Source: Bombyx mori
Lineage: Eukaryota > Arthropoda > Insecta > Lepidoptera > Bombycidae
DNA length: 64,000 nt
Assembly (NCBI RefSeq): GCF_030269925.1
Contig: NC_085108.1
Location: 4,092,001-4,156,000, forward strand
Direction of reading: 5' to 3'
The notes under the pieces were generated by a model. It had not been told where the DNA came from. It searched no databases and worked only from the letters and a program-made list of their open reading frames with translations. The translations under genes were made by a program, and so were the position numbers. The first letter of the stretch is position 1. Every line of letters starts with the position of its first letter. Shown piece after piece: positions 7,734 through 19,507 of the stretch.

Positions 7734-10700
7734 TCACTTCATTTGTATCATGTGAGCCAACGACCAATCATGCTTGAGCTCCTCGTCTGTGATCTTTATT
7801 CCCTCAGCCGTGACCACGCCGAGCTGGTAGCGTTGGAACGCGCGAGCATCTCTGTAGAAAAGCACCTCCATACTTTTACGTACAACCGCACTGAAAAAGA
7901 AAAAAAAACATATTACATTATACAGGGTGATCCTTAAGACTACGGCTGTCCAGGCAAAAGCATGTTTTTTTTTATTGCTTATATGGGTGGACGAGCTCAC
8001 AGCCCATCTGGTGTTAAATGGTTACTGGAGCCCATAGACATCTACAAAGTAAATGCGCCTCCCACCTTGAGATATAAGTTCTAAGGTCTCAAGTATAGTT
8101 ACAATGGCTGCCCCACCCTTCAAACCGAAACCGCATTACTGCTTCACGGCAGAAATAGGCAGGGTGGTGGTACCTACCCGCGCGGACTCACAAGAGGTCC
8201 TACCACCAGTGATTACGCAAATTATAATTTTGCGGGTTTCATTTTTATTACACGATGTTATTTCTTCACCGTGGAATTCAATCGTGAACATTTGTTAAGT
8301 ACATATTTCATTAGAAAAATTGGTACCCGCCAGCAAGATTCGAACACCGTTGCATCGCTCAATACGAACGCACCGGACGTCTTATCCTTTAGGCCACGAC
8401 GACTAGCGCGACCGCAACGCATGTTTTAATCAGAAAATAATATTGGATATACCTAATTATAAAACTTAGCTCTAATATTGATTATTATTGATTTACCAGT
8501 ATTGTAGGATATGAAAAAAGAAATTAATTGTTAATACGGTTTGCTAGTTAAACATTTTTTTTTTCTATTACATATATTTTTTCACATATATTTTTTAACA
8601 TTGAAGTCGCTTTCACATTTTCGTCTTATGAAATAGTTGTTCTTACATAGCAGTTTCTTGGTCCAGAGGTCCTTTATCCACTGCGTCCCTCAGTAGAGGA
8701 GTCGCCATGTAAGCTCCTAGCCCGTTCGAGATCACAGCATCTTCATAGGCTGTTCCCAATTTATCAACAGCTCCGAGAAAGGGTTCACCATCCTGTTCAA
8801 TTTTTTAAATGAGAATTTATAATTTAACATTTTATATAACCCATCATTAATTATATTTGTCAAATAAAATTGTATTCGAGTTTCTATAGTCATCAATCAT
8901 TTGAGGCTTCAAATCTATAATTATATATAAAAATGAATTGCTGTTTCGTTAGTCTCGCTAAAACTCGAGAACGGCTGGACCGATTTGGCTGATTTTGGTC
9001 TTGAATTATTTGTGGAAGTCCAGAGAAGGTTTAAAAGGTAGATAAATATGAAAATGCTCGGAATTAAATAAAAATTACGATTTTGTTTTTCCTTTGATAT
9101 GTTGCCCGTCAGACGGATACGGTTTGTTTTAACTTTATTTTATACAAGAGTTTAGATCTTTTATTTATCGATTGAGGCACTACGGTTTTATATAGCCTGT
9201 ATATAAAACAGTAACATATGTACATAAATGCTTAAAATAACTAATGATATACTATAATTAAAAAATATAACAAAATTTCATCACAAACCTGAATACCGGC
9301 AACCACATAGCTGTTCCAGAGGGGATCCATCTTGCTCCTCTTGTTGTAGAGGACACGAGTCAACCAGCAGTGCAGAGAACGGGGCTTGAGCTGGAGACCA
9401 TCTCCAACACAGCGCTCATCAATGCTGTCGATTAAGAATTAAATTTATACTAGCTAACCTGGCAAACGTTGTTCTACCATATAAACTATTTCTAGGAAAG
9501 ATAAATAACCTAGATATCGACTGCAGCGCCCTCAATCGGGCTGATTATGAATCTAAGCCATCCAGGGTTTTTTTTTTTTATAACAACTCAGAGGCAAACG
9601 AGCAAGACGGGTCACCTGATGGTAAGTGATTCACCGCCGCCCACGGTCACCAGCGTTTACGCCAGTGTATTCAAATCGGTCCAGCCGTTTAAGAGTTCAG
9701 TAACAAACACACACACAGAAGAAATATACATATAAAGATAAAACTATGATATTCTATGACCTAGTAATATCATGATAATAATAATGACATTGTATTATAT
9801 AAATTTTACATTAATGAGACATGAGTTTTAACCAATCAATTAAACTCCAATGAAATAATTCCTTCCCTTTTCGTTCCTTAAACTTCAACTGAACCCGTCA
9901 TTAGGTATGTATTAACTACATTTATTTGGCACCTATATGCTATTGACACTAATCTTAGGCCTCAAGATTGGTAGGAACATTCATGATTTGGTTTGCTGCA
10001 GTCTGATAACATCCCAACATTAAGTCGACCTTGTATAAGTTAAAAAAAGAAGCAAACAAATATGAAAACACTAACATTTTTTGTTGAATGATATCCTTCA
10101 AATACTGAAAATCAGCATAGTCTCCTCCGCAGCCTAGTAGTATTAAGTCATTGACTTTCATCACGCGGGGACAGTCTCGAAACCGGGCCAATGACCCGTA
10201 CGAGCCCAGTGTGTCACCGGCGATAACACATCCCTTGTCAAACTTAACTCCGATGACAGTTGTGGTGGTCGTGATGGGGCTCGCTGAGCTGTACAGAAAC
10301 GTAAGTTTGGATAATTCCTGTTAACTGCACAACTTTGAACTGTTTGAACTTTTAAAACTTTTATGATTTATGGATAAATTCTAATTTAAAAATTGGCTAA
10401 TATTGTTTGTTTATGCTTTTAAGAACATTGTACTTAATTATGATGTATATTTTTTAGAATTTTTTATTTATTTTGATAGGCATTAATGCATCAACTTATA
10501 ATAAAAAATATTTTATAAATTAGGTAGGGGATCAAATGATTTTCCGAAATTCAAAATTTTATTTAAAGATTCGAAATATTTCGGCGTGTCACTACAAAAA
10601 GTAATTACATTTTCTATTTGTCTCGAAGTGAACTTACACTAGTCTGTAAATATCAAGTGGCTTTAGTTTGTTTTTATATTTTTAGGTTTTTTAGTAATGT

Positions 10701-10940
10701 GGATGGTCATACAAAGCGGTCTCTATAAAAAAAATTGTTAACATCTACAGCTACAGCAACTGCTGTTTATTCTGATAAGTTATGAACAATGATTAATACT
10801 TACTGAGCTGTAAAATCCTGTACACCGTGCCTGGATGGAGCAATTGTGGAAGCATTTCCAGGAAAATTATAAAATGCTCCAGGCGACGGTCCGTTTTGCC
10901 ACAACGGCGTGGGGTTCATCGTGTCCCCCATAAAAGCCAT
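7734..10940 (-). CDS. PSMB4: Proteasome subunit beta type-4 (beta7)
   Basis: This gene encodes the beta7 subunit of the 20S proteasome core, a structural, non-catalytic member of the beta ring. Coding exons on the minus strand are 10804-10940, 10076-10288, 9289-9424, 8647-8792 and 7734-7890. All have GT-AG borders and compatible phases, giving 262 residues, close to the 264 of the human protein. Residues 1-50 form a propeptide-like leader; the strand TTTTTVIGVKF (about 52-62) starts the beta-sandwich. GCVIAGDTLGSYGSLARF, then GCGGDYADFQ, WLTRVLYNKRSKMDPLW, DGEPFLGAVD and VLFYRDARAFQRYQ are the beta4-type signatures. It diverges from RpL23 with about 1.2 kb between start codons. Introns contain Helitron and BMC1-like copies. 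The identification is strong. Confidence 0.95.
7964..8404 (-). mobile_element. Full-length composite: tRNA-like head plus BMC1-like tail
   Basis: Read on the minus strand it begins GTCGTCGTGGCCTAAAGGAT, an A-box-like start, and has a B-box-like GTGTTCGAATC. It continues through ACCAATTTTTCTAATGAAAT and GAAATAACATCGTG into the common CACTGGTGGTAGGACC tail and ends in an A-run. It lies in PSMB4 intron 4. Same-structure copies occur at 34792-35235 and 63101-63550. Confidence 0.8.
8915..9200 (+). mobile_element. Helitron-like fragment in PSMB4 intron 3
   Basis: It starts near TCTATAATTATATATAAAAA and carries GAATTGCTGTTTCGTTAGTC and CTCGAGAACGGCTGG, shared with minus-strand copies at 27149-27437 and 48038-48321. 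Similarity ends in the CGATTGAGGCACTACG block, and the CTAG end is not intact. Confidence 0.6.
9450..9738 (-). mobile_element. Helitron-like element interrupted by a LINE tail
   Basis: The minus strand runs from TCTTTATATGTATATTTC to GTTAGCTAG. It is interrupted at about 9568-9655 by a T-run followed by a GGTCACCTGATGGTAAGTG block, the 3' tail of another retroposon on the minus strand. It lies in PSMB4 intron 2. Confidence 0.5.
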
Positions 10941-11271
10941 TGTTATATTATTTTTAATACGAAGTTAAATATTGTTTCAGCTTATGAATTTATGTAGGTG
11001 TTTCAGTTATTCTTTTTGCCAGTTTTTGCAGAATGACAAGCGGCTATGATTTTGACATGTAGGTACTACATTAGGCAGTGTTGCATAAATTGAAAACCAA
11101 AATGGAAGTGATGGAAAAGACTGAGTTTTCGAAATTTTCACGTCAAGAAAATCACAAATCACTAGATAAACAAACGCTATACTAGCATAAAGTCAAAGCT
11201 ATCTGTGGCTACTCTAGGCAATTATTTGTTATAATTAAGGAGCCAAACAAAATCAAAATTAGACTTTTACA

Positions 11272-11642
11272 TGACAGACATTAAAACTTTAGGTATGATT
11301 AATTTTCATATACATAGCTCTTTCGAACATAATACATATTATGTTTAATAGAATTGATAGTATGATTTCACAAAGTGAAAATTTACAAATATGCAACGTA
11401 CATTAATAAAAAGTAAAGTAATAAACCAAAATACCTAGCAACACTTGTTAATGACAATCATTTTTTTGTTACGATTTGTTTTACGCAGATTAATTGTTGA
11501 TTATATTTTAATGTTATTTTTCTTGATTTATAATTTTTAATCTAAAAATAGTCTTGGAAATTCTATTGTATTTTAAATTAAAAATTCCAACAAGTACAAA
11601 TAAAAAGTGAAAGTTAAAGTCCGCAGTTATAGTGTAGAGAAC
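11272..11642 (+). repeat. Direct repeat copy B flanking PSMB4
   Basis: The partner of 7300-7676, in the same orientation, with the shared CCAAAATACCTAGCAACACTTGT block in the middle and the AGTTATAGTGTAG end. The pair brackets the entire PSMB4 gene. Confidence 0.75.
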
Positions 11643-12122
11643 AAAAGTAAAGAGCTTAATCTCTGTGTCTGAAAAAGTATCCGTCGAAGACTTCGATCAA
11701 TAATATTAATCAAGTCAAAGAGCAACCATAAAGTGGTACCGTACCTAACATCGCTGTAATTTAATTTCAGAGAAAACTTCGCTACGCAGCTTCACTCCGT
11801 ATATTTTATTTATACAATTGATAATTGTTAAGGCACAACATGCACAAAGAACTTAATTTCGTTTAGAAATCAAGTAGGAATAAAAAAAGGTTTTAAAAGA
11901 TTATTTGATTAAAATTACATCGCACAAACAAAAAAATTTCAGTTATGTGTTTCAGAAAATTTATTCAAATAGAACAAATTTTAATAGAAATTAATGTGAC
12001 CATTTTGCTTTATAGATTGATAAGATCGCCTACAGTAAGTTACTAACTTCAAGACCTTCACTGACATTTTGATTTTTGAACGAGTACGACAACAAAAGTT
12101 ACTAGCTTCACGTCCCTATTAT

Positions 12123-12130
12123 TTCTTTCA
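12123..12130 (+). promoter_or_regulatory. TCT-type initiator of RpL23
   Basis: TTCTTTCA fits the YYC(+1)TTTYY initiator of animal ribosomal protein genes except at the last base. A start at C12125 would leave a 24-nt 5' UTR beginning with pyrimidines, typical of TOP mRNAs. This is inferred from motif and position. Confidence 0.5.
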
Positions 12131-12148
12131 AAATTTTGATACAACAAA

Positions 12149-15100
12149 ATGTCTAAGAGAGGTTCGTGAAATTCTAAATTATCCGAGTAAATCGATTCAA
12201 TCCATGTGATATTATAGTACACAATATGTACGAATCCATAACCATACGAAAACCATTGCTCGGAACCTTTATTTCGAAGTGATTCTATCTTATTGATTAG
12301 TTGGTGTTTTGGTGAAAATGTATAGTGTTATGTTTTTCTGTTTAAAGGACGTGGTGGTTCCGCGGGAGCGAAATTCCGTATCTCCCTGGGTCTCCCAGTG
12401 GGAGCAGTAATCAACTGCGCCGACAACACAGGTACTTTTAACTAATGTTATTGTGACGAACCTCACATAACCTAAAACCACACGATGCTCTGGGTTGTGC
12501 ATCTAATGATGATACCTATCGGACACAAATTTGTGTTTTGATTCATAATGATAATCTTCCTTGGCTGTGTCTGAAGATGCTCGACCGATAATAATTAAAT
12601 GCATAGTTTAAATGATCAAGTATTGATTGTCTTGAGAATTTACAACAATAATACGTCAGCGGTCGGGGAACTTTTTTGATTATTACCCCTAAATATTTTT
12701 GTGTAAGTTGATATTACCCCATGGCGAAGAACAAAAAAAAACGAAATCGCTTCTTTTTAGTATATTTCATATTAAAGCCCCATGATAATTTTGAAAAGAA
12801 AACAATAACTAAAAATTTAACGATTCTAAAGAAGTTTCACTTCAATATATACTTTTTATTCACAAAAGTTTCATTTTTACCCCCCAAAATTTCATTTTAC
12901 CCCATTTGGGGTAATTTACCCCGGTTCCCCGACCGCTGATATAAGTAGAAAAATTATTGAAAATTATCATAAATATTTGAGAAGTGATAGTGTAAAATTT
13001 TTAATCTACCTTTTCGTGCTCTTTTCTCTGGTTACTCCTAGTAAATCTGAATAATATGAAGTACCTACAACTATTTTTTTTTTAAAAACTACCTTCAGTT
13101 TGTGACACTTTTTCGTTTAATACAAATTCTGCAAACATTATGAAGAAGAAGATGCCAAAAAGCCACGCATAAAGTGGTTTCATACTAATGTCTCTTAATT
13201 ATTTCAGGGGCAAAGAATCTGTATGTGATCGCTGTCCAAGGTATCAAAGGTCGCCTGAACAGACTGCCGGCGGCCGGTTCCGGGGACATGATTGTGGCCA
13301 CAGTCAAAAAGGGTAAACCTGAACTCCGGAAAAAGGTCAGTGTATATTAATTGTCTCATGAAAAGTTTTAAAGTATTTTCATCTTATTTCTGTTTCTAAT
13401 TGTATAATAATATACAGTCAAAGTTTATATGAATAAAACTGTAGAAGGCTTTTACATACTGAAATGATATTTCTCTAAATATCCTAATCCTAATAAAGGC
13501 TTTCTAAAAAAATTATAATAAATAAACTTTTGAGTTCATTGTAATACATTATAAAGGATTATTGCTTAGTAATATTTCACTATAAGAGGAATTCCAATCA
13601 AGCTATTTTGGGCAAGAGACTGTTGTTCCAAAATTAATTGATACCCAGACTCCCATGGCCAAATTACTTTAAAATACCTATATTCAGTTTTTTTCTCATT
13701 GATACAAAATACTTATCAATTTAAAAACTAGTTAACTGAGTGTGTAAGTGGTTGATATCGACCCCTTTCAAATCCCTACTCTAGTATTTTGTAAGGCAAT
13801 ACAGATAGGACTAAAGTCAAACATATTTTTATAGCTTTGCATTCTGATTTGAAGAATGCTATATAAAACTATGTTTCAAGGTTTAAGCTGGTGTTTGCAT
13901 TATGTCTAGACGTCAACAACTAGAAACACCAAACAAACACTGGATGGTACCATCCATTATCCTTTTGATTATGTTACAAATTTGAAACTATAAAATTGAC
14001 ATAAACAAATCCTGTTGTCTACTTCTATTAAGTCAAAACGCTTTTCAATCATTCTATAGCTATTTTGGTGATAGTAAAAGCTGGTTGTTGTAAATTAAAA
14101 ATTTGTTGCTCATTAATACCTATCATATTTTATTTTGTTACAACAAAAACCAAGGGTAATGTGCTTATGTGACATGGTTCCAGCATAACCAAAGGTACCC
14201 CTGATATTTCTCATATTCATTGTGCTGATGGTGACCACTCACAAAAATACTGAATGAAAACGTTTTTTGTTTTATTCTCTACCCTAGGCTGTTAATGTTT
14301 TTTAAAATGGATTTAGAATTGACACATGTAATCAAACTCGGATGGAACACAATAGGAATCATGTTGGGTGTACATTCCAATCACGAAAATACTGAATGAA
14401 AATGTTTTTTGCTTTTTATTCTCTACCATAGGTTGTAAATATTTTTTTTAAATGGATTTGGAATTGACACCTGTAATCAAACTCAGATGGAACACGATAA
14501 GATGTTGGGTTTACATTCCACTCACGAAAATACTGAATGAATGTTTTTTAGTTTTTTATTATCTATGATAGGTTGTAAATGTTTTTTAAAATGGATTTGG
14601 AATTGGCACCTGTAATCAAACTCAGATGGAACACGATAAGAATCATGATGTATATAATATATATATATTTTTTTTAACAATCACGCCACGTTGACTGGCC
14701 CCGTGATAAGTTCGTAAAGAACTTGTGTTACAGGTACCAGATAACGGAAATAAATATAAGATTTTTATTATACACATACATAGTTAATATACATCCATAA
14801 CCCTGGAAAAGACATTTATATTTATCATACAAATATCATCCTTTGGCGGGATTCGAACCCGCGACCCCCGTATGTAGTGACCATGTCACTTACCACTACA
14901 CCAGACGGCCGTTTAAACTAAACTGAATTGCTATGATGATATGCCAGAGGTTTCGCTATTTTATTTCATCTGAAACATGTTATGCTGAAACACCTTGGCT
15001 GACTGAGCATTTCAATTGAATACAACCTCCCAACATAAATCATTTTTATTGAACTTGAAAAAATTTTAGTGAGAAAATATAAATTAAAATTTTATTGCAC

Positions 15101-15300
15101 AGGTAATGCCGGCAGTGGTCATCAGGCAGCGGAAACCGTTCAGAAGGCGTGATGGAGTATTTATATACTTTGAGGACAATGCGGGTGTCATAGTCAATAA
15201 CAAGGGCGAAATGAAGGGCTCGGCCATCACAGGGCCTGTAGCCAAAGAATGTGCTGATCTGTGGCCGCGTATTGCCTCAAACGCGAGCTCTATCGCTTGA
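12149..15300 (+). CDS. RpL23: 60S ribosomal protein L23 (uL14)
   Basis: uL14 is a universal large-subunit protein at the subunit interface. Coding exons are 12149-12161, 12348-12431, 13208-13335 and 15103-15300, all GT-AG, in frame, giving 140 residues, the usual eukaryotic length. Exon 1 is only 13 nt (MSKR plus one base). Clear family sequence follows: [55 protein letters not shown], then [25 protein letters not shown] across residues about 80-105, with the C-terminus [20 protein letters not shown]. Intron 3 holds a triplicated 140-bp repeat and a tRNA-like SINE. No AATAAA is seen close after the stop; the immediate 3' flank is an unusual tandem duplication. Identification is essentially certain. 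Confidence 0.97.
14234..14650 (+). repeat. Three-copy tandem repeat in RpL23 intron 3
   Basis: A unit of about 141 bp, marked by AAAATACTGAATGAA near 14244, 14386 and 14527 and by GGATTT(A/G)GAATTGRCAC and CAAACTCRGATGGAACAC, occurs three times head to tail. Copies 2 and 3 are closer to each other than to copy 1. Confidence 0.85.
14655..14920 (-). mobile_element. tRNA-derived SINE in RpL23 intron 3
   Basis: The minus strand starts with GGCCGTCTGGTGTAGTGGTA (A-box-like) and has a perfect T-arm, GCGGGTTCGAATCCCGC (B box), then an unrelated body ending near CGTGGCGTGATTGTT and an AT-rich tail. The acceptor stem does not pair, so it is a SINE head and not a working tRNA gene. It differs from Bm1. 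Confidence 0.75.
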
Positions 15301-15530
15301 ATATACGTTTAAGATTAGTAGCTGCGTTTTACTTTCCTTTCCTAGTACATCAAAATCAAACCCGAAAAATTATAATTTGCGTAATAGACATTTACAATGT
15401 AAATGCGCTAAGCTTAAATATACGTTTAAGATTAGTAACTGCGTTTCACTTTCCTTTCCTAGTACATCAAAATCAAACCCGAAAAATGATAATTTGCGTA
15501 ATAGATATTTACAATGTAAATGCGCCACCC
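15294..15530. repeat. Tandem duplication at the RpL23 stop codon
   Basis: A unit of about 116 bp starting GCTTGAATATACGTTTAAG recurs at about 15410 as GCTTAAATATACGTTTAAG. It includes the last codon and the stop, the CTTTCCTTTCCTAGTACATC block and a retroposon-like AATTATAATTTGCGTAATAG segment. The second copy runs directly into a minus-strand BMC1-like tail. Confidence 0.8.
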
Positions 15531-15674
15531 ACCTTGAGATATAAGTTCTAAGGTCTCAGTATAGGTACAACGGTTACCCCACCCTTCAAACCGAAACGCA
15601 TTACTGCTTCACGGCAGAAATAGGCAGGGTGGTGGTACCTACCCGTGCGGACTCACAAGAGGTCCTACCACCAG
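15494..15674 (-). mobile_element. BMC1-like copy after RpL23
   Basis: The minus-strand copy spans CTGGTGGTAGGACC to the GCGCATTTACATTG block and lacks the 3' terminal 70 bp and the poly(A). Its loss of the tail fits the rearrangement that made the adjacent duplication. Confidence 0.75.
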
Positions 15675-15679
15675 CGAAT

Positions 15680-17450
15680 ATTTCGAGCCATATTGCGTTT
15701 TTATATGAAAGGCAGGGCAACCAATATAATACAGTTGAAGACATTAGTGGATGAAGGGGATATGAAACAATTTTGAGGAAACAGACTACAAACTTTTGTT
15801 AGGTACTTGTACTTTTTCTTTGAACATAATTCTCGTCATATGAAATTTCTAAAAATAGCCTTTAAGCTCGGGGTTTTAAGGCCTAATATGGTTTATAGAC
15901 ATATAACACTCGTTCAATGTAAAAACTCAAAAATCTTAGAAATGGTAGAGTACGCGTCACTTAATAAGAACACTGGCGGTCAAACTGCGCAGTAGGCTAT
16001 TTATCGATGTATTTGGTGGTATGAGGTGCGGCGCGGGGCGGGCGGGTCACCTGCCGCATGCTTGCCGGTGTGCTATTGGTTCGTCAGTCGACCTTTGCTT
16101 TCCGCGCTGGGTTCACGTTACGTTCGTTCTCAAAATACTATAGCGCACATAAGTTTTAATTACAAAATGGTTTTACATAGAAAAGTGAGAAAAATGATTT
16201 ATGACGTATATTGTTTTATGAAGAAAGAGGCTGATAATAATGCAGTTGATAATTTGAAATAATGCATGAAACGGACCGCAGTGGCAACAAAATGTTCCGA
16301 GTCTAATCTAATTTTTAGGGTTCCGTACCTCAATAGGAAAAAACGGAACCCTTTGATCACTTTGTTGTCCGTCCGTCCGTCTGTCTGTTCGTATTCAGAT
16401 TAAACATTTTACGCAGAAATTAAACATGTTTTTAATTCTATTTCATAAAATTCTATCTAATATATTATTTTTAATGTATCTACCATGTACGATCTTACCA
16501 CCGTACAATTTTATTATAGTTAAGGAATGCCGACCACCAACAGTACCAGAACGTCATGCTTACTCGCGACAAGATCCACTTTTTGCCGCGTGACAACAAA
16601 TAATATAATATGAATTTAATTACAGCCAAAAGAGTGCATCACTAACTATCGTACAATTCACATCAAGAGAAATTACCATCTTTATAACTTTATCTAAACT
16701 TTAACTTTCATAAACTACTTTAACTTCAAACTTATGATATCTTTCTACGCTCTCCTGTAACATGTAACTGCATACAGCTACAAGAGTACAGAATTACTAA
16801 ACTGTACATACCTATAACCAATATACGAAACCGCGAGCGAAAGATTACTTCAAAAATAAAACAAAATTACTTAGTATTTTCGTGCGCGAGTGTATCCATG
16901 CGCAAACACACCCCCTCCACTTTCTTCCAGCGTTCTTTTTACGTGACGCGCGCTCTACTTAACCCCTCCATCAACTCATGTCTTCAATTGAGATTTCGCC
17001 TGCATGTATTAGCATAGACACTTAATATACTTGAGATGTATTAGCGTGGAGACATTCACACTGGTATCTTCATATTTTTCAAATATGGCTTCCGGCGATG
17101 CCATTAGCGTTAGTGTCGAGTTTATGAAAATCTTTCATTAATAAATAAATATAGATTATGCATATATACTGCTACATGAAATATGATATGGAGCAAAATG
17201 AAGTTGATTTAACTGAGACTGATCAATTGGAAGAAAATAATGTGAACAAGAAGAGATGGGATGAAATAAAATATCGGTAAAAAGACGGTTCAAGAAAGAC
17301 TTCAGAAGAGTTTTTGGAAGAACCCGACAAGCCACGTTCACTTTTCCACCCTTGTGCACTTTCATAGCCGTTTAACAGTTGATAAGCCACTATTATTACA
17401 CGTTTAAACCAGAAGAACCACAAAATTATCAAAACAATTAAGACGTCGCT
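15680..17450. other. Intergenic region with decayed element remnants
   Basis: About 15990-16260 is GC-rich at its left and includes a short frame starting MVLHRKVRKMIYDVYCFMKKEAD, which resembles the amino end of proteins encoded by insect DNA transposons; that assignment is from memory and weak. The TTCCGTACCTCAATAGG..CCGTCCGTCCGTCTGTC block (16320-16390) looks like a retroelement untranslated region. No host gene is supported. Confidence 0.35.
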
Positions 17451-17461
17451 CCTTCATTCCC

Positions 17462-17710
17462 GCCAAAAGGACTCTTCTTCTTCTTCTTCTCAGTCGTGTC
17501 ACTCTTGACAGAGTGGTCGTGATCGTCATGTAGTGTTGGAAGGGGCAGACTTGATGCGTCTCACGATGTCGCGCCATCTCTCCCTGCTCGAGGCCATTCT
17601 ACTGCACTCATTTAGGGGACCTCCCACTGCAGTTTTAATTTGGTCGGTACACCGCATTGGTGGCCTCCCGCGCGGTCTTGTACCATCAACGCTTCCCTGT
17701 ACAACGACTC
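17462..17710 (+). mobile_element. Retroposon-like fragment with CTT repeat
   Basis: A CTTCTTCTTCTTCTTCT run is followed by TCACTCTTGACAGAGTGGTCG, which can form a hairpin, then GATGCGTCTCACGATGTCGC and a GC-rich body. A related text (GATCGTGACTCCGTCCGATTTCG) is at 23560-23660. This is likely a retroelement UTR; I cannot name the family. Confidence 0.35.
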
Positions 17711-17818
17711 AAAAGGACTCAGTGCTGTCTAAATGCCGTGTAATTTGAACATTTTGAACCAATAAACAAAACATATGTATATTTGTTTTGTCCATACTTA
17801 GTGTAAGCGGATAATATT

Positions 17819-18050
17819 ACTGGTGATAAGACGTCATGTGAGTCCGCACGCGTAGGTACCACCACCCTACCTATTTCTGCCGTGAAGCAGTAATGCGTTT
17901 CGGTTTGAAGGAGAGGGCAGCCGTTGTGAGAGACCTTAGAACTCATCTCAAGGTGGGTGGCGGCATTTACGTTGTAGATGTCTATGGGCTCTGGTAACCA
18001 CTTAACAGCAGGTGGACCATGCGCTCGTCCACCTATTTAAGTAAAAAAAA
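17819..18050 (+). mobile_element. BMC1-like copy
   Basis: Runs from ACTGGTGATAAGACGTC to CACCTATTTAAGTAAAAAAA. It is somewhat diverged (GAGAGGGCAGCCGTTGTGAG). Confidence 0.8.
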
Positions 18051-18055
18051 TATAC

Positions 18056-18984
18056 ATTGTAATTCAAACCTTATGAATTCATCCAATCTATTCTGTGTTA
18101 TTGGATGCTCATACTTTGTATGCATATAATAATTTAAAATCTTATAACCTCATGGCATCACAAGAAACCGATTGCCATACTGAAAAAAATTAAAGAAAAG
18201 GCAAGTAATTAAGAGTTAAATTTTATTTTATAGCAAATTACAATCATGAGTTAAGAAATGCACTTTTTTCTTCATAAAATAACTGGTCGTTTTTTAATTG
18301 ATACTCGAATGTAACACAATAATAATTATTACAACTTTTGTAATGTTATTTGATTATATTGTATCTGTATCAATTTTGTTTAAAGTAACTTATTAAAGAA
18401 CATTTTCAGTTTTCTTTACTATAAATTCCTTTTAATAATTTCTAAGAATATTCCTTTGAACTTTAGAATCATTAAAAAGAAATGAAAAAGTGAATTACAT
18501 AACTATTTGAAACCTTTTAATACTCTAACATCTTCATTTAAGAATATCTTTCGTTTTGTGCAGTGGAATCTGATTATATAATTTTTATCCATTGACAATC
18601 CATTTTGAAAGTGCGATCAGGAATATAACATACCCAATATAAAATTTAACATCAAAGGTTTTTATTTATATCTGCTGCCAAACTTGCACTGCGAACATTG
18701 AATACCTATGCTAATAGTTGAACACTAGTTTGGTTTATGTGTAGGTATTTTATTGTACATAGAAAGTTAAGTCTCAGCTTATACACATTATCGCAGACCC
18801 TCTGACTAAATTATTTTGGTATTTTTTTTATATATTCCTGATAATGAATGTTGAAAAATAAGAACAAGACACCCATTCCCATACTTAGCTCAGCAGTGTT
18901 CAAATGCATACAGTCTCTGTCGCACTCAAGAATGTTCCTTAACTTAAAATGAGACAAACTATGGTAATCAGATTACAATTATTT
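18056..18984. other. AT-rich 3' flank of the Y14 gene
   Basis: No ORF or known repeat is seen. Minus-strand AATAAA words near 18657 and 18746 are candidate polyadenylation signals for Y14, giving a 3' UTR of about 240-330 nt. Confidence 0.45.
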
Positions 18985-19476
18985 TTATCGTCTCTTCTTA
19001 TGTGATTTAGTGGGTCCCTTGACGAAGCACCAATCAACTGATATCGCTTGGCCGAGTATATCTGCGCCATCCAATGCTTCACGTGCACTCTGCGATCACA
19101 ACATTGATTTTATTAGTTTCTTTTCTATATTATGAATTCATAGCCAGCCATTGCAAAGGACCGAAGTCTTTGAGCAAAATTAAACTAAGCCCACACATGC
19201 TGATCTCATTGATAAAATGGTAATGGGATTATAAAGGAGTACAATATTATAAAATAGAAGCTGTATTAATGTGTAAAAAGGAAATTACTTTAAAATTATT
19301 ATGAATTTTAAATAAGTTCATAATAGTTTTTATGTAAGTTCTTAAGAACATTTCATCTCAATAGACTTCTTCTTTGACTTCAAACGTGAGTAACAACAAT
19401 TTATAGGTTCCAATAATCATTTTGTACCTCTTATTGGACATCCTTAGCAATGAAACAAAACAAACTTTAACAATTA

Positions 19477-19507
<31 letters not shown>

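Larger units (their letters stand above)
10941..12148. other. Divergent intergenic region PSMB4-RpL23
   Basis: The region holds both promoters. It contains repeat copy B (11272-11642) and AT-rich DNA. No TATA box is clear at PSMB4. A pyrimidine-rich start sits just before RpL23. Confidence 0.6.

Noticed and set aside
12290..12502. 70-codon minus-strand frame
   Set aside because: It is antisense to RpL23 exon 2.
14843..14911. tRNA gene on the minus strand
   Set aside because: The T-arm is perfect, but the acceptor stem does not pair and no proper anticodon arm is visible; a SINE body follows. It is a tRNA-derived SINE head.
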